In this document: in pieces, positions 33,899-42,730 of the stretch | How positions within the stretch are numbered: the first letter of the stretch is position 1 | How the letters are laid out: each line of letters opens with the position of its first letter | IMG/VR virus record: IMGVR_UViG_3300046169_000007 | Span: 1 to 47,886 of that record | Strand: one strand, 5' to 3' | DNA length: 47,886 nt | Source of the DNA: a virus | Notes under the pieces: model-generated | Seen by the model: only the letters and a program-made list of their open reading frames with translations | Databases searched by the model: none | What the model was told of the DNA's origin: nothing | Position numbers and translations under genes: made by a program

Positions 33899-33930
33899 TC
33901 TCCTTATGTTGGGGCCAGCGTTATTGCTGG
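33899..33930 (-). promoter_or_regulatory. leader hairpin and ribosome binding site before scaffold
   Basis: Minus strand: CCAGC and GCTGG (33930-33915) around a six-base loop, then CCCCAACATAAGGAG just before the scaffold start. Nearly the same order (hairpin with loop AATAxx, then AACATAGGA) occurs before the gene starting at 43642, so it looks like a reused late-gene leader element. Confidence 0.5.
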
Positions 33931-33941
33931 GTAGCCTTATT

Positions 33942-33973
33942 ATTATATGGTAGTCTTAGTAGGTATTAGTCAA
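33942..33973 (-). promoter_or_regulatory. candidate promoter before scaffold
   Basis: Minus strand TATAAT (33947-33942) is a perfect -10. TTGACT (33973-33968) lies 20 bases upstream, a spacing longer than ideal, so the -35 is doubtful. It falls at the end of the 612-residue frame and 49 bases before the scaffold start, in a leader with the conserved hairpin. Confidence 0.35.
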
Positions 33974-35804
33974 AGTACCCTGATTTAGAACCTGCAAGGC
34001 TGCCCTTCTTGGTTTGTGCGCCTAAGCCTGCAGATATGTTTCTTTCTCTAGTAGCTGCAGCAGCCCTAGCATTAGCCATAGCTGTTTCGTATGTACTAGT
34101 ATCGTTGTCATTATTGGCGGAGGATGCGGCTGCAGCCAAGGATGCCTGAGCGCTTACTTGTGCTTGTGCTGCTGCTATAGCTCTTTCTTGTGCTGCTATT
34201 TGTGCATCAATCTCTGCTATTTTAGCCTCACGTTCTGCTTTCTTTTCAGCCATAAGTTTATTAATAGTATCTCTGCGTTGATCTGCAATTACCTTATCTT
34301 CAGAAGCCAAGAAAGCACTCGCGTTATCTGTTTCTGGTGTTGTAACTGTAGGTGCTTCTGGCTGATATACATATGGCTCAGGTGTCCCACCTTTAGTATC
34401 TAACATAGGAGAAAGACCTGCTAATGGGCCTTTGTAGTCTCTAGCACCAGGTTCATCATTTAAAGAGGTAAGCTCAATAGGTTCAGGGTCAGAGATAGGT
34501 GCCATACCCGTAGGCATTTCTCCTGCAAACGCTGCTCTTACACTAGCATCAATAGCTTCAGCATCTACCTGTGCATCAACGGCTTGAGCGGCTTGTTGGG
34601 CAGGTGAGAGGTAATCCCTACCTAGAACTTCCTCTGCTTCACTCTGATCTTTAAATAGCTTATCGGCTAAGCTTGGTTTGTCTGCTCTCTGTATTTCTAG
34701 GAGGTCTTCATAGAAAGTCTTATCATATTCAGATAAATCCTCTTCTTTAAGCCTACGAGCTAATTCATTCTCAACCTGAGTTGCTTGATGCCACATAGCT
34801 GCTTTAACTGCTAGACCCGCAAAAGGGTTCAACAAACCTGCTATAAGAGGCATTGTACGAGGCGCTAGTTCTTGGCCTTGCTTAACCATATCTCTTAACT
34901 CATCAGGTGTCAACTCTTTGTAGTTAATAGCTTCTGTTTTTGGCATGTCAGCGACAGTTATATCATCGCTGTCTCCACCCATAGGTTTAGCTTCGCCTGT
35001 ATAGATAGGTTGCTGTTGTGCAACACTAGACGCTGCAACGTTACCTTGTTCTGCATTCGTAGCAGCAGCAATGTCTGTGTCTGTAACAACAGGTACATAA
35101 CCCTCTGGTATGATAGACATAGGCATACCATTAAAGAACATGATAGTGATCTCTTCCCCTGCAGGATTTCTATACTGACGATACTCCATAAGACCACCAG
35201 CTTGATTAGAAAGGATATCAGAGGCTGAACCTACGACACCACCTTCTGCATAACCATCAACTACCTCAAAGTCACTATCTTCAAACATAATATCTAGATC
35301 GTCTTGAGGCTCTATGATAGCCATACCCACAGCAGGGATAGGCTCACCACCGATACGACCATTAGCTTCCATACTAGCAAAGCCACGCTTAGCTTCCGCA
35401 CGAATGTCCTCAAAGAACTTGACACCAAAGAAGCGTACAACGTCAGCAGGTACAACATACTCACCTTCACTCAGTTGAGCAGGGATGTCATCACGTACTT
35501 CTTCTGGCATAGAGCCGATAGGTACTTCGTTGCCTGACACAGGGTCTACACGTTGACCTTCATCACCGAAGGCCATTTCCATTTGTTCATCCATTACTGC
35601 TCCGCCCTCTGCATAGCCTTTGGTAGGCAATTTGTGTACAGTAACCCCTGCTGCACCTAACTTGTTATTCACTACATCAAAACTTTCACCTAGCGTTTCT
35701 TGTATGTAAGTTTTTAGCTCTGCTTGTGTAAAACCCTTTTGGTAAGTGTCTTTTGTTGTAATGATAGACATATCTTCTGGCCCAGGTTTACCTTTTGCAG
35801 CCAT
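33966..35804 (-). CDS. C-terminal part of a methyltransferase-containing virion-like protein
   Basis: The frame is open upstream of its first Met (35804) to about 35953, where it continues a class I methyltransferase domain begun in the gene before: SYKKITNLNVLNVVP, IGRILEPNGRAVITTRGRDV, then MSIITTKDTYQKGFTQ. After about 75 residues it changes into a virion-type protein: YAEGGAVMDEQMEMAFGDEG, EEVRDDIPAQLSEGEYVVPA, ADVVRFFGVKFFEDI, then low complexity and an Ala-rich coiled coil (IAEIDAQIAAQERAIAAAQA). The YAEGG...VVPADVV block is common in marine phage structural proteins. Gene order (portal, this, scaffold) suggests a head component. The true start is probably ATG 36754 across a frameshift. 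Confidence 0.65.
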   Translation of the reverse strand: MAAKGKPGPEDMSIITTKDTYQKGFTQAELKTYIQETLGESFDVVNNKLGAAGVTVHKLPTKGYAEGGAVMDEQMEMAFGDEGQRVDPVSGNEVPIGSMPEEVRDDIPAQLSEGEYVVPADVVRFFGVKFFEDIRAEAKRGFASMEANGRIGGEPIPAVGMAIIEPQDDLDIMFEDSDFEVVDGYAEGGVVGSASDILSNQAGGLMEYRQYRNPAGEEITIMFFNGMPMSIIPEGYVPVVTDTDIAAATNAEQGNVAASSVAQQQPIYTGEAKPMGGDSDDITVADMPKTEAINYKELTPDELRDMVKQGQELAPRTMPLIAGLLNPFAGLAVKAAMWHQATQVENELARRLKEEDLSEYDKTFYEDLLEIQRADKPSLADKLFKDQSEAEEVLGRDYLSPAQQAAQAVDAQVDAEAIDASVRAAFAGEMPTGMAPISDPEPIELTSLNDEPGARDYKGPLAGLSPMLDTKGGTPEPYVYQPEAPTVTTPETDNASAFLASEDKVIADQRRDTINKLMAEKKAEREAKIAEIDAQIAAQERAIAAAQAQVSAQASLAAAASSANNDNDTSTYETAMANARAAAATRERNISAGLGAQTKKGSLAGSKSGYFD

Positions 35805-35923
35805 AACATCTCTGCCTCTAGTGGTAATAACAGCCCTACCATTAGGTTCTAAGATACGTCCTATGTCTTTTACTATGGTATCTCTTACGTCTTTAGGTAC
35901 TACATTAAGAACATTAAGGTTAG

Positions 35924-36754
35924 TTATCTTTTTGTAGGAGTTCGAGGGTATTTCACTAGATTGTTATAGTCTGGTTTAAAACCTTCTTTAGGAAAAGGCT
36001 CATAAGTATCGAAGTTGAGTTCCTTTTTAGAAAGACCTAAACCTGCACCAAAATCTAAAGTCTTACCCTCCCCAGACAATTCTGTTAAGAGGTTATCTGC
36101 TTTCTTATAAGTAGGGAGTGTACCAGCAATCTGTGTACGAGCAGCATTTTCTGCGGGGGGTAAATCCATAGACATAGGACGAGGAGTAGAAGGAATATCT
36201 CCAGTACCGTAAAACACTCTACCGTCAGGCATCTGTATAGTAAGCGTAGAAGGGTCTGCACTAGGGTTAATACGATCACCTAACTTTATATCAAGATCAC
36301 CTAACTTTTTACGAAGTTTAGCATTGCTAATATCTCCACTTGCCCACTCATCAATAATGTCTTCCACTTTAACAGTAAAGTCATAATCATAAGGCTCACC
36401 CATATCGAAGCCTAGATCCTTTTTACTGGTAACTATCTTTGACGAACTTTTTAATGGCCCTTTTATCATACCTTTAACAACAGGTGCTGCACCGGGTATA
36501 ATACTAGCAGCTTCAACAGCACCCATACCAATAGCTTTTAAGTAGTCAGGATCATCACTACTCAATTCATCTTTGATATCTGAAATACCTTTGACAGTAC
36601 CTACAGGTGTAAAGTCTAACCCAGCTTCCAGCATCTGAACACTTAACGGATCATCTACGTTCTCGTAGTCTTCACTAAACTGCGGAGCGCCGGGTGCTAC
36701 CTCTGCACGTTCTTCATCCGTCATATCAACGAGGCGTTTACGATAATCAGCCAT
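35924..36754 (-). CDS. N-terminal part of the methyltransferase-containing virion-like protein
   Basis: A 276-residue frame, overlapping the small gene before it by eight bases. Residues 1-120 are helical and virion-like (FTPVGTVKGISDIKDELSSD, AAPVVKGMIKGPLKSSSK). Residues 120-220 are acidic with KLGDLDIKLGDRINPSADP. From about 228 comes SAM-binding motif I (TLDFGAGLGLS) and the acidic strand end FDTYEPFP. Near 35953 the frame breaks: adding one base after GTG gives EIPSNSYKKITNLNVLNVVP in the next frame, so the last eight residues (YPRTPTKR) are probably false. Repaired, the protein is about 929 residues. A minus-one programmed shift cannot be excluded, but no classic slippery heptamer is seen. 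Confidence 0.65.
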   Translation of the reverse strand: MADYRKRLVDMTDEERAEVAPGAPQFSEDYENVDDPLSVQMLEAGLDFTPVGTVKGISDIKDELSSDDPDYLKAIGMGAVEAASIIPGAAPVVKGMIKGPLKSSSKIVTSKKDLGFDMGEPYDYDFTVKVEDIIDEWASGDISNAKLRKKLGDLDIKLGDRINPSADPSTLTIQMPDGRVFYGTGDIPSTPRPMSMDLPPAENAARTQIAGTLPTYKKADNLLTELSGEGKTLDFGAGLGLSKKELNFDTYEPFPKEGFKPDYNNLVKYPRTPTKR

Positions 36755-36935
36755 TCACTTTATCCCTCAAGTACTGTAGTTGCCGTAGAGTACGTATAGC
36801 ACCTTGATGCCTATATAACTCAGACGTGTCTGTAACACTCTCCATGCTACGGTGTTGTGTGGAGATGCGCTCCTCAAGCTCAACAAGAAACGCATCCCAG
36901 ATCTGTTTATCGTTAACTAGCTTTTTAAGCGACAT
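36747..36935 (-). CDS. small hypothetical protein after portal (62 aa)
   Basis: ATG 36935 overlaps the portal stop by 11 bases; a longer in-frame start at 36977 is deep in the portal gene. The product is helical and charged (LKKLVNDKQIWDAFLVELEE, HQGAIRTLRQLQYLRDKV), with IRTLRQLQYLRD resembling short proteins found next to portal genes in many podoviruses and siphoviruses. Unknown function; perhaps a head-completion or chaperone factor. Confidence 0.65.
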   Translation of the reverse strand: MSLKKLVNDKQIWDAFLVELEERISTQHRSMESVTDTSELYRHQGAIRTLRQLQYLRDKVNG

Positions 36936-39054
36936 TACCAGTGAACCCTTGCTCACCCGGTGTAGGCGCAGTACCAATACCTATCTGAGAGCCACCACCA
37001 CCTGAGGTGTCCTGTACGCCCTGTGGAGCCTGTCCTTCTGGTGCTGGGCTACCCTGAGGCATATTTACGCCATCTGGCCCTGTAGGAGCCGCTGGTGGCT
37101 GCTGGAACCCTTTGAGGATCTCAGCTTGGATAGCAGCATCCTGCATAGAGTTAGTAACCTTGTCAGGATCAAGATCCATAGACTTAGCAATCTCACGAAT
37201 GATATAGTCCATCTTAGCGAAGGGAGCTAATACTGGATTCTGTGCAACCTGCAAGAACTGCATCAAGCGCTGTGACCGTACTTCGTTAGCCATTAAGCTC
37301 TCTGTACCAGAAGCATGTACCTCTAAGTCACCACGAATCTGACTATCAAAGTCAAACTGCATGTTGAATGAGAAGAAAGCTTTACCTAAGGGGCGGATAA
37401 GATAATCATCAACGTTCTTAACTACCGTCCGAATAGAACCGTTAGCAGCAGACATAAGCATAGAAATACCAGAAGCTGTACGCCCAACGCCAGATACTCC
37501 GGTTTGTCCGTGAGCGAAGCTAGGGAATCCAGTACTCTCATCTGCTAATACTCGTGCCTTATCAAACAGTTGCATGTTCTCCTGTGCAACATTCGGGAAC
37601 TTAGTACCAAAGATGCCTTGACCTGGAGCACCACCTTGGCGGCGGAAGACCTTACCGGGGTACACAGATAAGTCTTGACCGGGAACCATGTTAGTCTCAT
37701 CTACTTCAATGATAAGGTTACCAGACAGTGCAGCGTTGTCAATAGCCATACGCATAAAGCCATTCATCAGAGTCTGTGTGTCATCCATGTTCTCAGCAAT
37801 ACCTACGCCAAAGAAGCTGTAGGGGTTATGCTCATAGGGAACAGCATAGTAAGGAATACGTGTTGGTTTGAATGGGTTAAGTACAAACCGTAGTACCTCA
37901 CCATTACATACCCATACGTTGCAGTTAACTTCATCCAAGTCTTTCAATGACTTAGGAATATCTACACCGTGCTCTTCAAGTACGTCTACGTCTACAAAGC
38001 CCCAGAACTCCAACACTTCCCAGCGTTCAGAGTTTGGCTGTGTATCGTCATCCTCCATAGTCATTTCCCAGTACTTCTGGATGTAGTCTGGCCCTTTATC
38101 AATAGCCAAACCAATAGAGTCAGACATGAAGTAAGGACGCCCTTTAAGCGCACGTAATTGTGTACGTGACATCTTATGGCGCTGAACTACGTATTCTGCA
38201 TCATCCATAGACTTAGCTTCTGGGTCAGGGTAAAAGTCCCATACAGAAACGTGGCTACACTCAGGAACAGTCTTTACTAGAGGGTCATACTCACCTTGGT
38301 CATCCCAATTAGGGTATTCCTTATCTACAGCAAACGGGCCTTTCATAACACCTGTACCAAGCAAAGCCATCTCAAATGCCATAGAGCGTAGGTGTACAGA
38401 AGCACCTGACTCTTGAAGTTGATCGTGGATCTTCTTTTCCATCTTCTTAGCAGCAATCATAGCTGGATGGAATGTTACAGTAGTAGGTGTAGTACCATCA
38501 CCCTCAACGATCTTATCAGATACCGCTTCAAGCTTAGTAGTTAATGGGCCTAAACGCTTAGCTAAGTCAGTAAGAGTTTCACCCGGTTTTAACTGTGTTT
38601 CACCATCTATCAAGTAAGGTTGTGCAGTTTTAGTTTGCATTACATCACTTAGAGCCGAACCTGCTGCTTTAGCATTAGGGTCTAGGTTGATGTGTACAGA
38701 CTCAGACACACCGTCAGGTAATACAGAAGGATTTACGGAGAGAGGAAACTTGTTATTACCAAACAGTACATCTACGATCTGACCGTATGCAGCAAGTGTC
38801 TTGGTCTTAGTAACCTTAACAAACACACGGGACTTCTCAGTATCTGTAAACTGTACATCTTTACCATACAAACCACGATAGTTACGGTAAGCTTTAAGCC
38901 ACCGCTCTTCGTCTGCATAGCGAGAGTCTTCTGCACGTTTATAGCGTTCTGCTACAAAAGACACTACACTGGATTTAGTCTCAAAGATTTTGTCTTCGCT
39001 ATCTTCTGCAGCTACGACTTCATCTGTTTCAAACATTTCTTCTTGTTCTGCCAT
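36925..39054 (-). CDS. portal (head-tail connector) protein
   Basis: A 709-residue protein directly after terminase. ATG 39054 is chosen, two bases after the terminase stop; TTG 39060 is possible. N-terminal acidic region, then KRAEDSRYADEERWLKAYRN, SRVFVKVTKTKTLAAYGQIVD, the central YAVPYEHNPYSFFGVGIAEN with DDTQTLMNGFMRMAIDNAAL, and FVKVT/TASGISMLMSAANGSI in the helical stem. The Gly/Pro/Gln-rich tail (PAPEGQAPQGVQD) is disordered. The residue pattern and length fit the large portal family of P22/HMO-2011-type podoviruses more than the roughly 536-residue T7 gp8. It forms the dodecameric DNA channel. Confidence 0.88.
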   Translation of the reverse strand: MAEQEEMFETDEVVAAEDSEDKIFETKSSVVSFVAERYKRAEDSRYADEERWLKAYRNYRGLYGKDVQFTDTEKSRVFVKVTKTKTLAAYGQIVDVLFGNNKFPLSVNPSVLPDGVSESVHINLDPNAKAAGSALSDVMQTKTAQPYLIDGETQLKPGETLTDLAKRLGPLTTKLEAVSDKIVEGDGTTPTTVTFHPAMIAAKKMEKKIHDQLQESGASVHLRSMAFEMALLGTGVMKGPFAVDKEYPNWDDQGEYDPLVKTVPECSHVSVWDFYPDPEAKSMDDAEYVVQRHKMSRTQLRALKGRPYFMSDSIGLAIDKGPDYIQKYWEMTMEDDDTQPNSERWEVLEFWGFVDVDVLEEHGVDIPKSLKDLDEVNCNVWVCNGEVLRFVLNPFKPTRIPYYAVPYEHNPYSFFGVGIAENMDDTQTLMNGFMRMAIDNAALSGNLIIEVDETNMVPGQDLSVYPGKVFRRQGGAPGQGIFGTKFPNVAQENMQLFDKARVLADESTGFPSFAHGQTGVSGVGRTASGISMLMSAANGSIRTVVKNVDDYLIRPLGKAFFSFNMQFDFDSQIRGDLEVHASGTESLMANEVRSQRLMQFLQVAQNPVLAPFAKMDYIIREIAKSMDLDPDKVTNSMQDAAIQAEILKGFQQPPAAPTGPDGVNMPQGSPAPEGQAPQGVQDTSGGGGSQIGIGTAPTPGEQGFTGNVA

Positions 39055-39056
39055 TA

Positions 39057-40664
39057 TCAATACCCGAATGATGGATCACTAGCTTGAAAACCAGTGCGTT
39101 GTTTTGCTGGGTTGTAATCCCATATGCTGCTACGTGGACGTGTCATTATACCATATCTTAGAGCGTCATAAAGGTGATCCTCTGCGTGAGTATCAACATC
39201 TTCTGGGTTTTTCTTATCCAGAGGAATACTAGGAATCTGTGCAATAGTGTTAGTGCAGTTGTCCATAAACACAAGTTGTGGCTTCTCAGTGAACTCATCC
39301 ACCTTCAATCGCCTATGTATCTCGTTCTTACCTGCGACACGTGAGCCTCTTGACCTGTCAGACGGACGCCAGCGGCATCCCTTTTGATTCATCTGCTCTG
39401 CCAAGCTAGGCCCAGTGTCGCCACGGTTGTGCCATAAAGAACTATCTAGCACCCCGTATCTCATTGTACCATCTTTTGATTCTGCTTCCAAGATTAAATC
39501 TGCTAAGTCAGAAGCTGTAACTTTAGAGACATACATCTCACGGTATACAATTACTTGTTCGTCAGGAGCTACAGCAAACCACAGAACGCCAGTGTAACTA
39601 CCATACCCGTAATCACAAGCCCTAAACTTTGCCCAAGAGTCAGGGATCTCGAATGCGTCCACGACATGTACTTTTCTGTCAAACTCTGGAAAAGCGGCAC
39701 CCTCATTAATATCCCAGTTACCTTCAAGTAGCTGCTTACGCTGATGCTCCGGCAGAGAGAGAAGCATTGCTTCATAGTCTCCAGAGTCAGATAAGTACGG
39801 ATTGTCGAATAGAGAGGCTGGAATAAAGCGTCTTTTAAATAGAGGCTCACCCTCTTTACTGTGACCTTTAGGGAAGGTGATTGTTTCACCTGAGTCGATA
39901 TCTGTTGCCCAAAAAGCTTTGCCTGCTCTTTCAGGGTCAATAAACATTTTCTTAACCCAAGCATGTCCTGCTCCTCCGGGGTTTGTTGTGGCTCTCATGT
40001 AAAGCCCAAGCTCTGACGCATGTGCAGACCTCAAGCGTGATCTCATATAACCCCAAGCGTAAGGGCTAGTCCATTGTGTAAGTTCGTCAAAACCAATCCA
40101 ATTAAAAGCCTGCCCTTGGTAACGGGTAACATCTGTGTCTTTATCCAAGTACGACATCCAGAGGCGACCACCTCTAGGAGATATCCATTGCGACTTACGC
40201 TCCGACCATTTGATTCCCGGTACTGCACGTGGGTACAACTCCTGTGACTTCTGTATTAGTTCTCTTAGTTCTTCTGTAGTGTGACGTACAAGTAGCCCAG
40301 AGAAGTTAGGATCATTCAAACCGTGTAGTGGATCAGCTAACATAGCGTATGACTTACCCCCACCAGCGGCACCACCATAAAGTACTTCACGCTCTGAGGC
40401 ACTAAGGAAGCTTGTTTGGGGGCCGGGGTTTGGCTTGAACACAACATCCATAGCCGCATCTACATCATACTCAGGGGCTTTGACTTGCGCAGGAACAGTC
40501 TCTACCTTGGGGGTGGCGACTACTTCAACTGTCTCTGTCAATTTCTGCGTATGCCCCGACCCCTTTGGCTTCAAGTTTTTCGATTTCCTCAAGGGTTTCT
40601 TTGAGCCACTTGGCAAGCTTGCGTTTAATTGCAATTGTTTTTTTACGTCTTTGCTCAACTTCAA
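39057..40664 (-). CDS. terL: terminase large subunit
   Basis: DNA-packaging motor. The ATPase has YGGAAGGGKSYAML (Walker A), NWIGFDEL (Walker B) and the coupling motif RATTNPGG. The nuclease has ACDYGYGSYTG, YGVLDSSLW and DHLYDALRYG with acidic metal ligands. The ORF start (40664) gives 535 residues, but the first 46 overlap a well-formed upstream gene by 140 bases. The Lys/Pro-rich N-terminus has no conserved motif, so the real start may be further in (TTG near 40540 or ATG 40451). Conserved sequence begins around FKPNPGPQTSFLSASEREV. The portal starts two bases after its stop. Confidence 0.95.
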   Translation of the reverse strand: MKLSKDVKKQLQLNASLPSGSKKPLRKSKNLKPKGSGHTQKLTETVEVVATPKVETVPAQVKAPEYDVDAAMDVVFKPNPGPQTSFLSASEREVLYGGAAGGGKSYAMLADPLHGLNDPNFSGLLVRHTTEELRELIQKSQELYPRAVPGIKWSERKSQWISPRGGRLWMSYLDKDTDVTRYQGQAFNWIGFDELTQWTSPYAWGYMRSRLRSAHASELGLYMRATTNPGGAGHAWVKKMFIDPERAGKAFWATDIDSGETITFPKGHSKEGEPLFKRRFIPASLFDNPYLSDSGDYEAMLLSLPEHQRKQLLEGNWDINEGAAFPEFDRKVHVVDAFEIPDSWAKFRACDYGYGSYTGVLWFAVAPDEQVIVYREMYVSKVTASDLADLILEAESKDGTMRYGVLDSSLWHNRGDTGPSLAEQMNQKGCRWRPSDRSRGSRVAGKNEIHRRLKVDEFTEKPQLVFMDNCTNTIAQIPSIPLDKKNPEDVDTHAEDHLYDALRYGIMTRPRSSIWDYNPAKQRTGFQASDPSFGY

Positions 40665-40941
40665 TTCGCCTCTTTAAGCCTGTATGGCCTATACTACGAC
40701 CAGTTTCTCTGCTTAGCCAGTGGGCTACTGCACGATAACTATACTGCTTTAAGTGGCGCTTGGCAAGTTCTAAAGCTTCTAGTTCAGACTCAATAGGTAC
40801 AAGTAGTTTGTCGTTGTCAGGATGTAGCTCGTAACCAAAGGGGATACGTTTTGTTACCCTTACAATGGTATGCCATTTCTTGTTGTGGTTCTTTGGCGGT
40901 AACGGTAGCTGCCAAAAACCTAGATCTCTTTCAGGTATTAT
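40525..40941 (-). CDS. HTH protein between small and large terminase, apparent ATA start
   Basis: An open frame of 138 codons between terminase genes, without any ATG, GTG or TTG near its beginning. ATA at 40941-40939 overlaps the small terminase stop where an ATGA overlap would be expected, so either a non-standard start or an ATG changed to ATA. The protein is convincing: IPERDLGFWQLPLPPKNHNK, then IPFGYELHPDN and EALELAKRHLKQYSYRAVAHW, with LSRETGRSIGHTGLKRRI forming a resolvase-like helix-turn-helix, and a basic coiled end. I have seen this fold pattern beside terminase genes in marine phages. A DNA-binding role in packaging or regulation is likely. It overlaps terL by 140 bases. Confidence 0.65.
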   Translation of the reverse strand: MIPERDLGFWQLPLPPKNHNKKWHTIVRVTKRIPFGYELHPDNDKLLVPIESELEALELAKRHLKQYSYRAVAHWLSRETGRSIGHTGLKRRIEVEQRRKKTIAIKRKLAKWLKETLEEIEKLEAKGVGAYAEIDRDS

Positions 40942-41306
40942 TCGTTTGAACCTTCTTTTGGCGGCAGATAGAAGATGCCTCCGCCAGATGTTACGTCTAC
41001 TTTGTCTACCTTACCAAGTCCTGCACGATCAAGCAAGTCTTTTGCTGCTACCATCTTTTCTTTAATGCCTAACTCTGTAGGGTCATACAAAGCACCTACC
41101 ATAGCCATAGCTGCCTTAGGTGCAGTACGTGCAAAGTACGTGCGTGTCTTCTCACCAATCTCATCCTTGAGAGCCTCAACAATAGCAGCCGTACTTGAAG
41201 CAGGATCATAACCTGCCAGTTTCTTAGCTGCTACTGCATCACCGTTAGCCTCATCAAAGAGTACCTCTAAGAAGCGCTGTTGCTTTTCTGTTAATGCTCT
41301 AGCCAT
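40938..41306 (-). CDS. terS: terminase small subunit
   Basis: A 122-residue protein, AAGGAA upstream. It starts MARALTEKQQRFLEVLFDEA, followed by AVAAKKLAGYDPASSTAAI, a helix-turn-helix with the KQ-x-x-FLE ... A-x-x-AGY pattern of small terminases (Terminase_2-like), then VGALYDPTELGIKEKMVAAKDLLDRAG, also typical of these proteins. It recognises phage DNA and hands it to the large subunit, encoded after one further gene. Confidence is high from motif and position together. Confidence 0.85.
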   Translation of the reverse strand: MARALTEKQQRFLEVLFDEANGDAVAAKKLAGYDPASSTAAIVEALKDEIGEKTRTYFARTAPKAAMAMVGALYDPTELGIKEKMVAAKDLLDRAGLGKVDKVDVTSGGGIFYLPPKEGSNE

Positions 41307-41315
41307 AGTATTTCC

Positions 41316-41897
41316 TTATAGAGGATTATTAACTAGCTCATCATACGCTTTCCAGATATCATCTACTTCTGTTTGTAGAGTGTCTAGCGTATCGCCTAGT
41401 CCGTCTGTAATAGTTGTAGCCTTATCCACTTGGCTACGAAGGTCTAGTAACAGCTTCTGCTGCTCTAGGATCTGTGTCATGTTTGTGCTTAGCTGTGCAA
41501 GCTTCTGATTCAAACCACGTACATCGTTATCTGCAATAGCCTGCTCTAAGGTTTGTATACGAGATACAAGCTTAGCTTCTAGCTCCTGAGACTTAGTGAG
41601 TAGCATAGAGTCTAAAGCTACAATCTCACCACTAAGGTTATTGTTTACCTCTGTGAGGTTGCGCTGGGCTACAGTTTCTACTGAAGTGACACGTTTGTCT
41701 AGCTGACCCGCCTTAGAGTCAAAGGATGCAGACTTATCTACAACCTCTGCAATACCAGCCTCAACACCGTAGAAGCGTTGCAGTGTATCGTAAGACCACC
41801 ATACACCACCTGCAACTGTAGAAAGAACTGGAAGTGCTACAGCAACCATCCAGCCCTTAATGTTGTAACCACCTACGCTAAACTCAAAGTCCATCAT
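41316..41897 (-). CDS. membrane-anchored coiled-coil protein (193 aa)
   Basis: Start ATGATG overlapping the stop before it. A hydrophobic segment at about residues 15-36 (GWMVAVALPVLSTVAGGVWW) is followed by about 140 residues of continuous coiled coil (SLDKRVTSVETVAQ-type heptads, LVSRIQTLEQAIADND, LAQLSTNMTQILEQQKLLLD). With two exported proteins encoded directly before it, a periplasm-spanning structure is conceivable. The plan is also that of large spanin-like or phage membrane-tether proteins. No family named. Confidence 0.65.
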   Translation of the reverse strand: MMDFEFSVGGYNIKGWMVAVALPVLSTVAGGVWWSYDTLQRFYGVEAGIAEVVDKSASFDSKAGQLDKRVTSVETVAQRNLTEVNNNLSGEIVALDSMLLTKSQELEAKLVSRIQTLEQAIADNDVRGLNQKLAQLSTNMTQILEQQKLLLDLRSQVDKATTITDGLGDTLDTLQTEVDDIWKAYDELVNNPL

Positions 41898-42730
41898 TGT
41901 GTTGGCATTGCCCCATACTGATTAATGTATTCACCAGCAGCGTAGATCTCTGTGGCGTTCTTCATCTCAGGTGTCAGGTAGCCTTGAAAGCCTGTGCCAA
42001 ACCCTGAGTCATCCCAAGTAATAACGAACTCATCAACTGACTGAGTGTAGGTAATAGCTGTGTAGCTACCAACCATGAAGTTACCCTGAGTAGCATAAGT
42101 ATCTACACTAGCTGTAAGTTCATCGTTATTAGCAGCAGCCATAAAAGCACCAGCTTGTTGAGCAAAGTTCTCTACAGCAGCTACAGCTTCATTGTATTCG
42201 TTAACTTCTGCTGTGTCAAGGCTGTATGCGTCTGTCTCTAACATACCCTGCAGTTCAACCTGCTCAGGCTTAGTATCTGCCTCTGCTGCTGTAGAAGCTA
42301 CCTCAACCGCTGTCATAACTACAGTCGTAGCAGCAGTAAGGTTATCTACTGCAGTGTTAAGACTATTCATGTTAGCTGCATGTTCTTGCATAAACATCTG
42401 CTCTGCTGTCTCAGCAATAGCATAGTCATGGTTGAGTACAAGTTCTTTAGCTTCTAGATATGCGCCTATTTCCTCTGTAGTAATGATACCAGCATTAAGT
42501 GCATCATCGTTAATGACACCACCAATAGCAGCATAACCTACAGCACCTACAGCTAGAACAGCACTATCAGTTATACGATCTTGTATATCACCAATAGAAG
42601 CGATAAGCATATCAATCTTCTCTTGCCCTGTCAGTGAGTACTCAGGGGGTGGTGGCGACTCTGCGTTTGCTACTGCGGAAACGGTCACTAAGGCTGAGCT
42701 TAGGAGTAGTGTCTTGAGCGATCTCTTCAT
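41894..42730 (-). CDS. Sec-exported hypothetical protein (278 aa)
   Basis: A clear signal peptide: MKRSLKTLLLSSALVTVSAVANA followed by ESPPPP, with cleavage likely after ANA. The mature part is Ala/Glu-rich helical (YAIAETAEQMFMQEHAANMN, NLTAATTVVMTAVEVASTAA), then ends with aromatic beta-like sequence (TYTQSVDEFVITWDDSGFG). The gene overlaps the previous one by 89 bases. I do not recognise the family. A podovirus protein with a cleaved signal peptide probably acts in the host periplasm, for instance in exclusion of other phages or in lysis; this is inference only. Confidence 0.7.
   Translation of the reverse strand: MKRSLKTLLLSSALVTVSAVANAESPPPPEYSLTGQEKIDMLIASIGDIQDRITDSAVLAVGAVGYAAIGGVINDDALNAGIITTEEIGAYLEAKELVLNHDYAIAETAEQMFMQEHAANMNSLNTAVDNLTAATTVVMTAVEVASTAAEADTKPEQVELQGMLETDAYSLDTAEVNEYNEAVAAVENFAQQAGAFMAAANNDELTASVDTYATQGNFMVGSYTAITYTQSVDEFVITWDDSGFGTGFQGYLTPEMKNATEIYAAGEYINQYGAMPTQ

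Noticed and set aside
35940-35960. Programmed minus-one frameshift in the methyltransferase protein
   Set aside because: No X-XXY-YYZ slippery heptamer or clear downstream structure; the bases GTGAAATACCC are better explained by one missing G. Not fully excluded.
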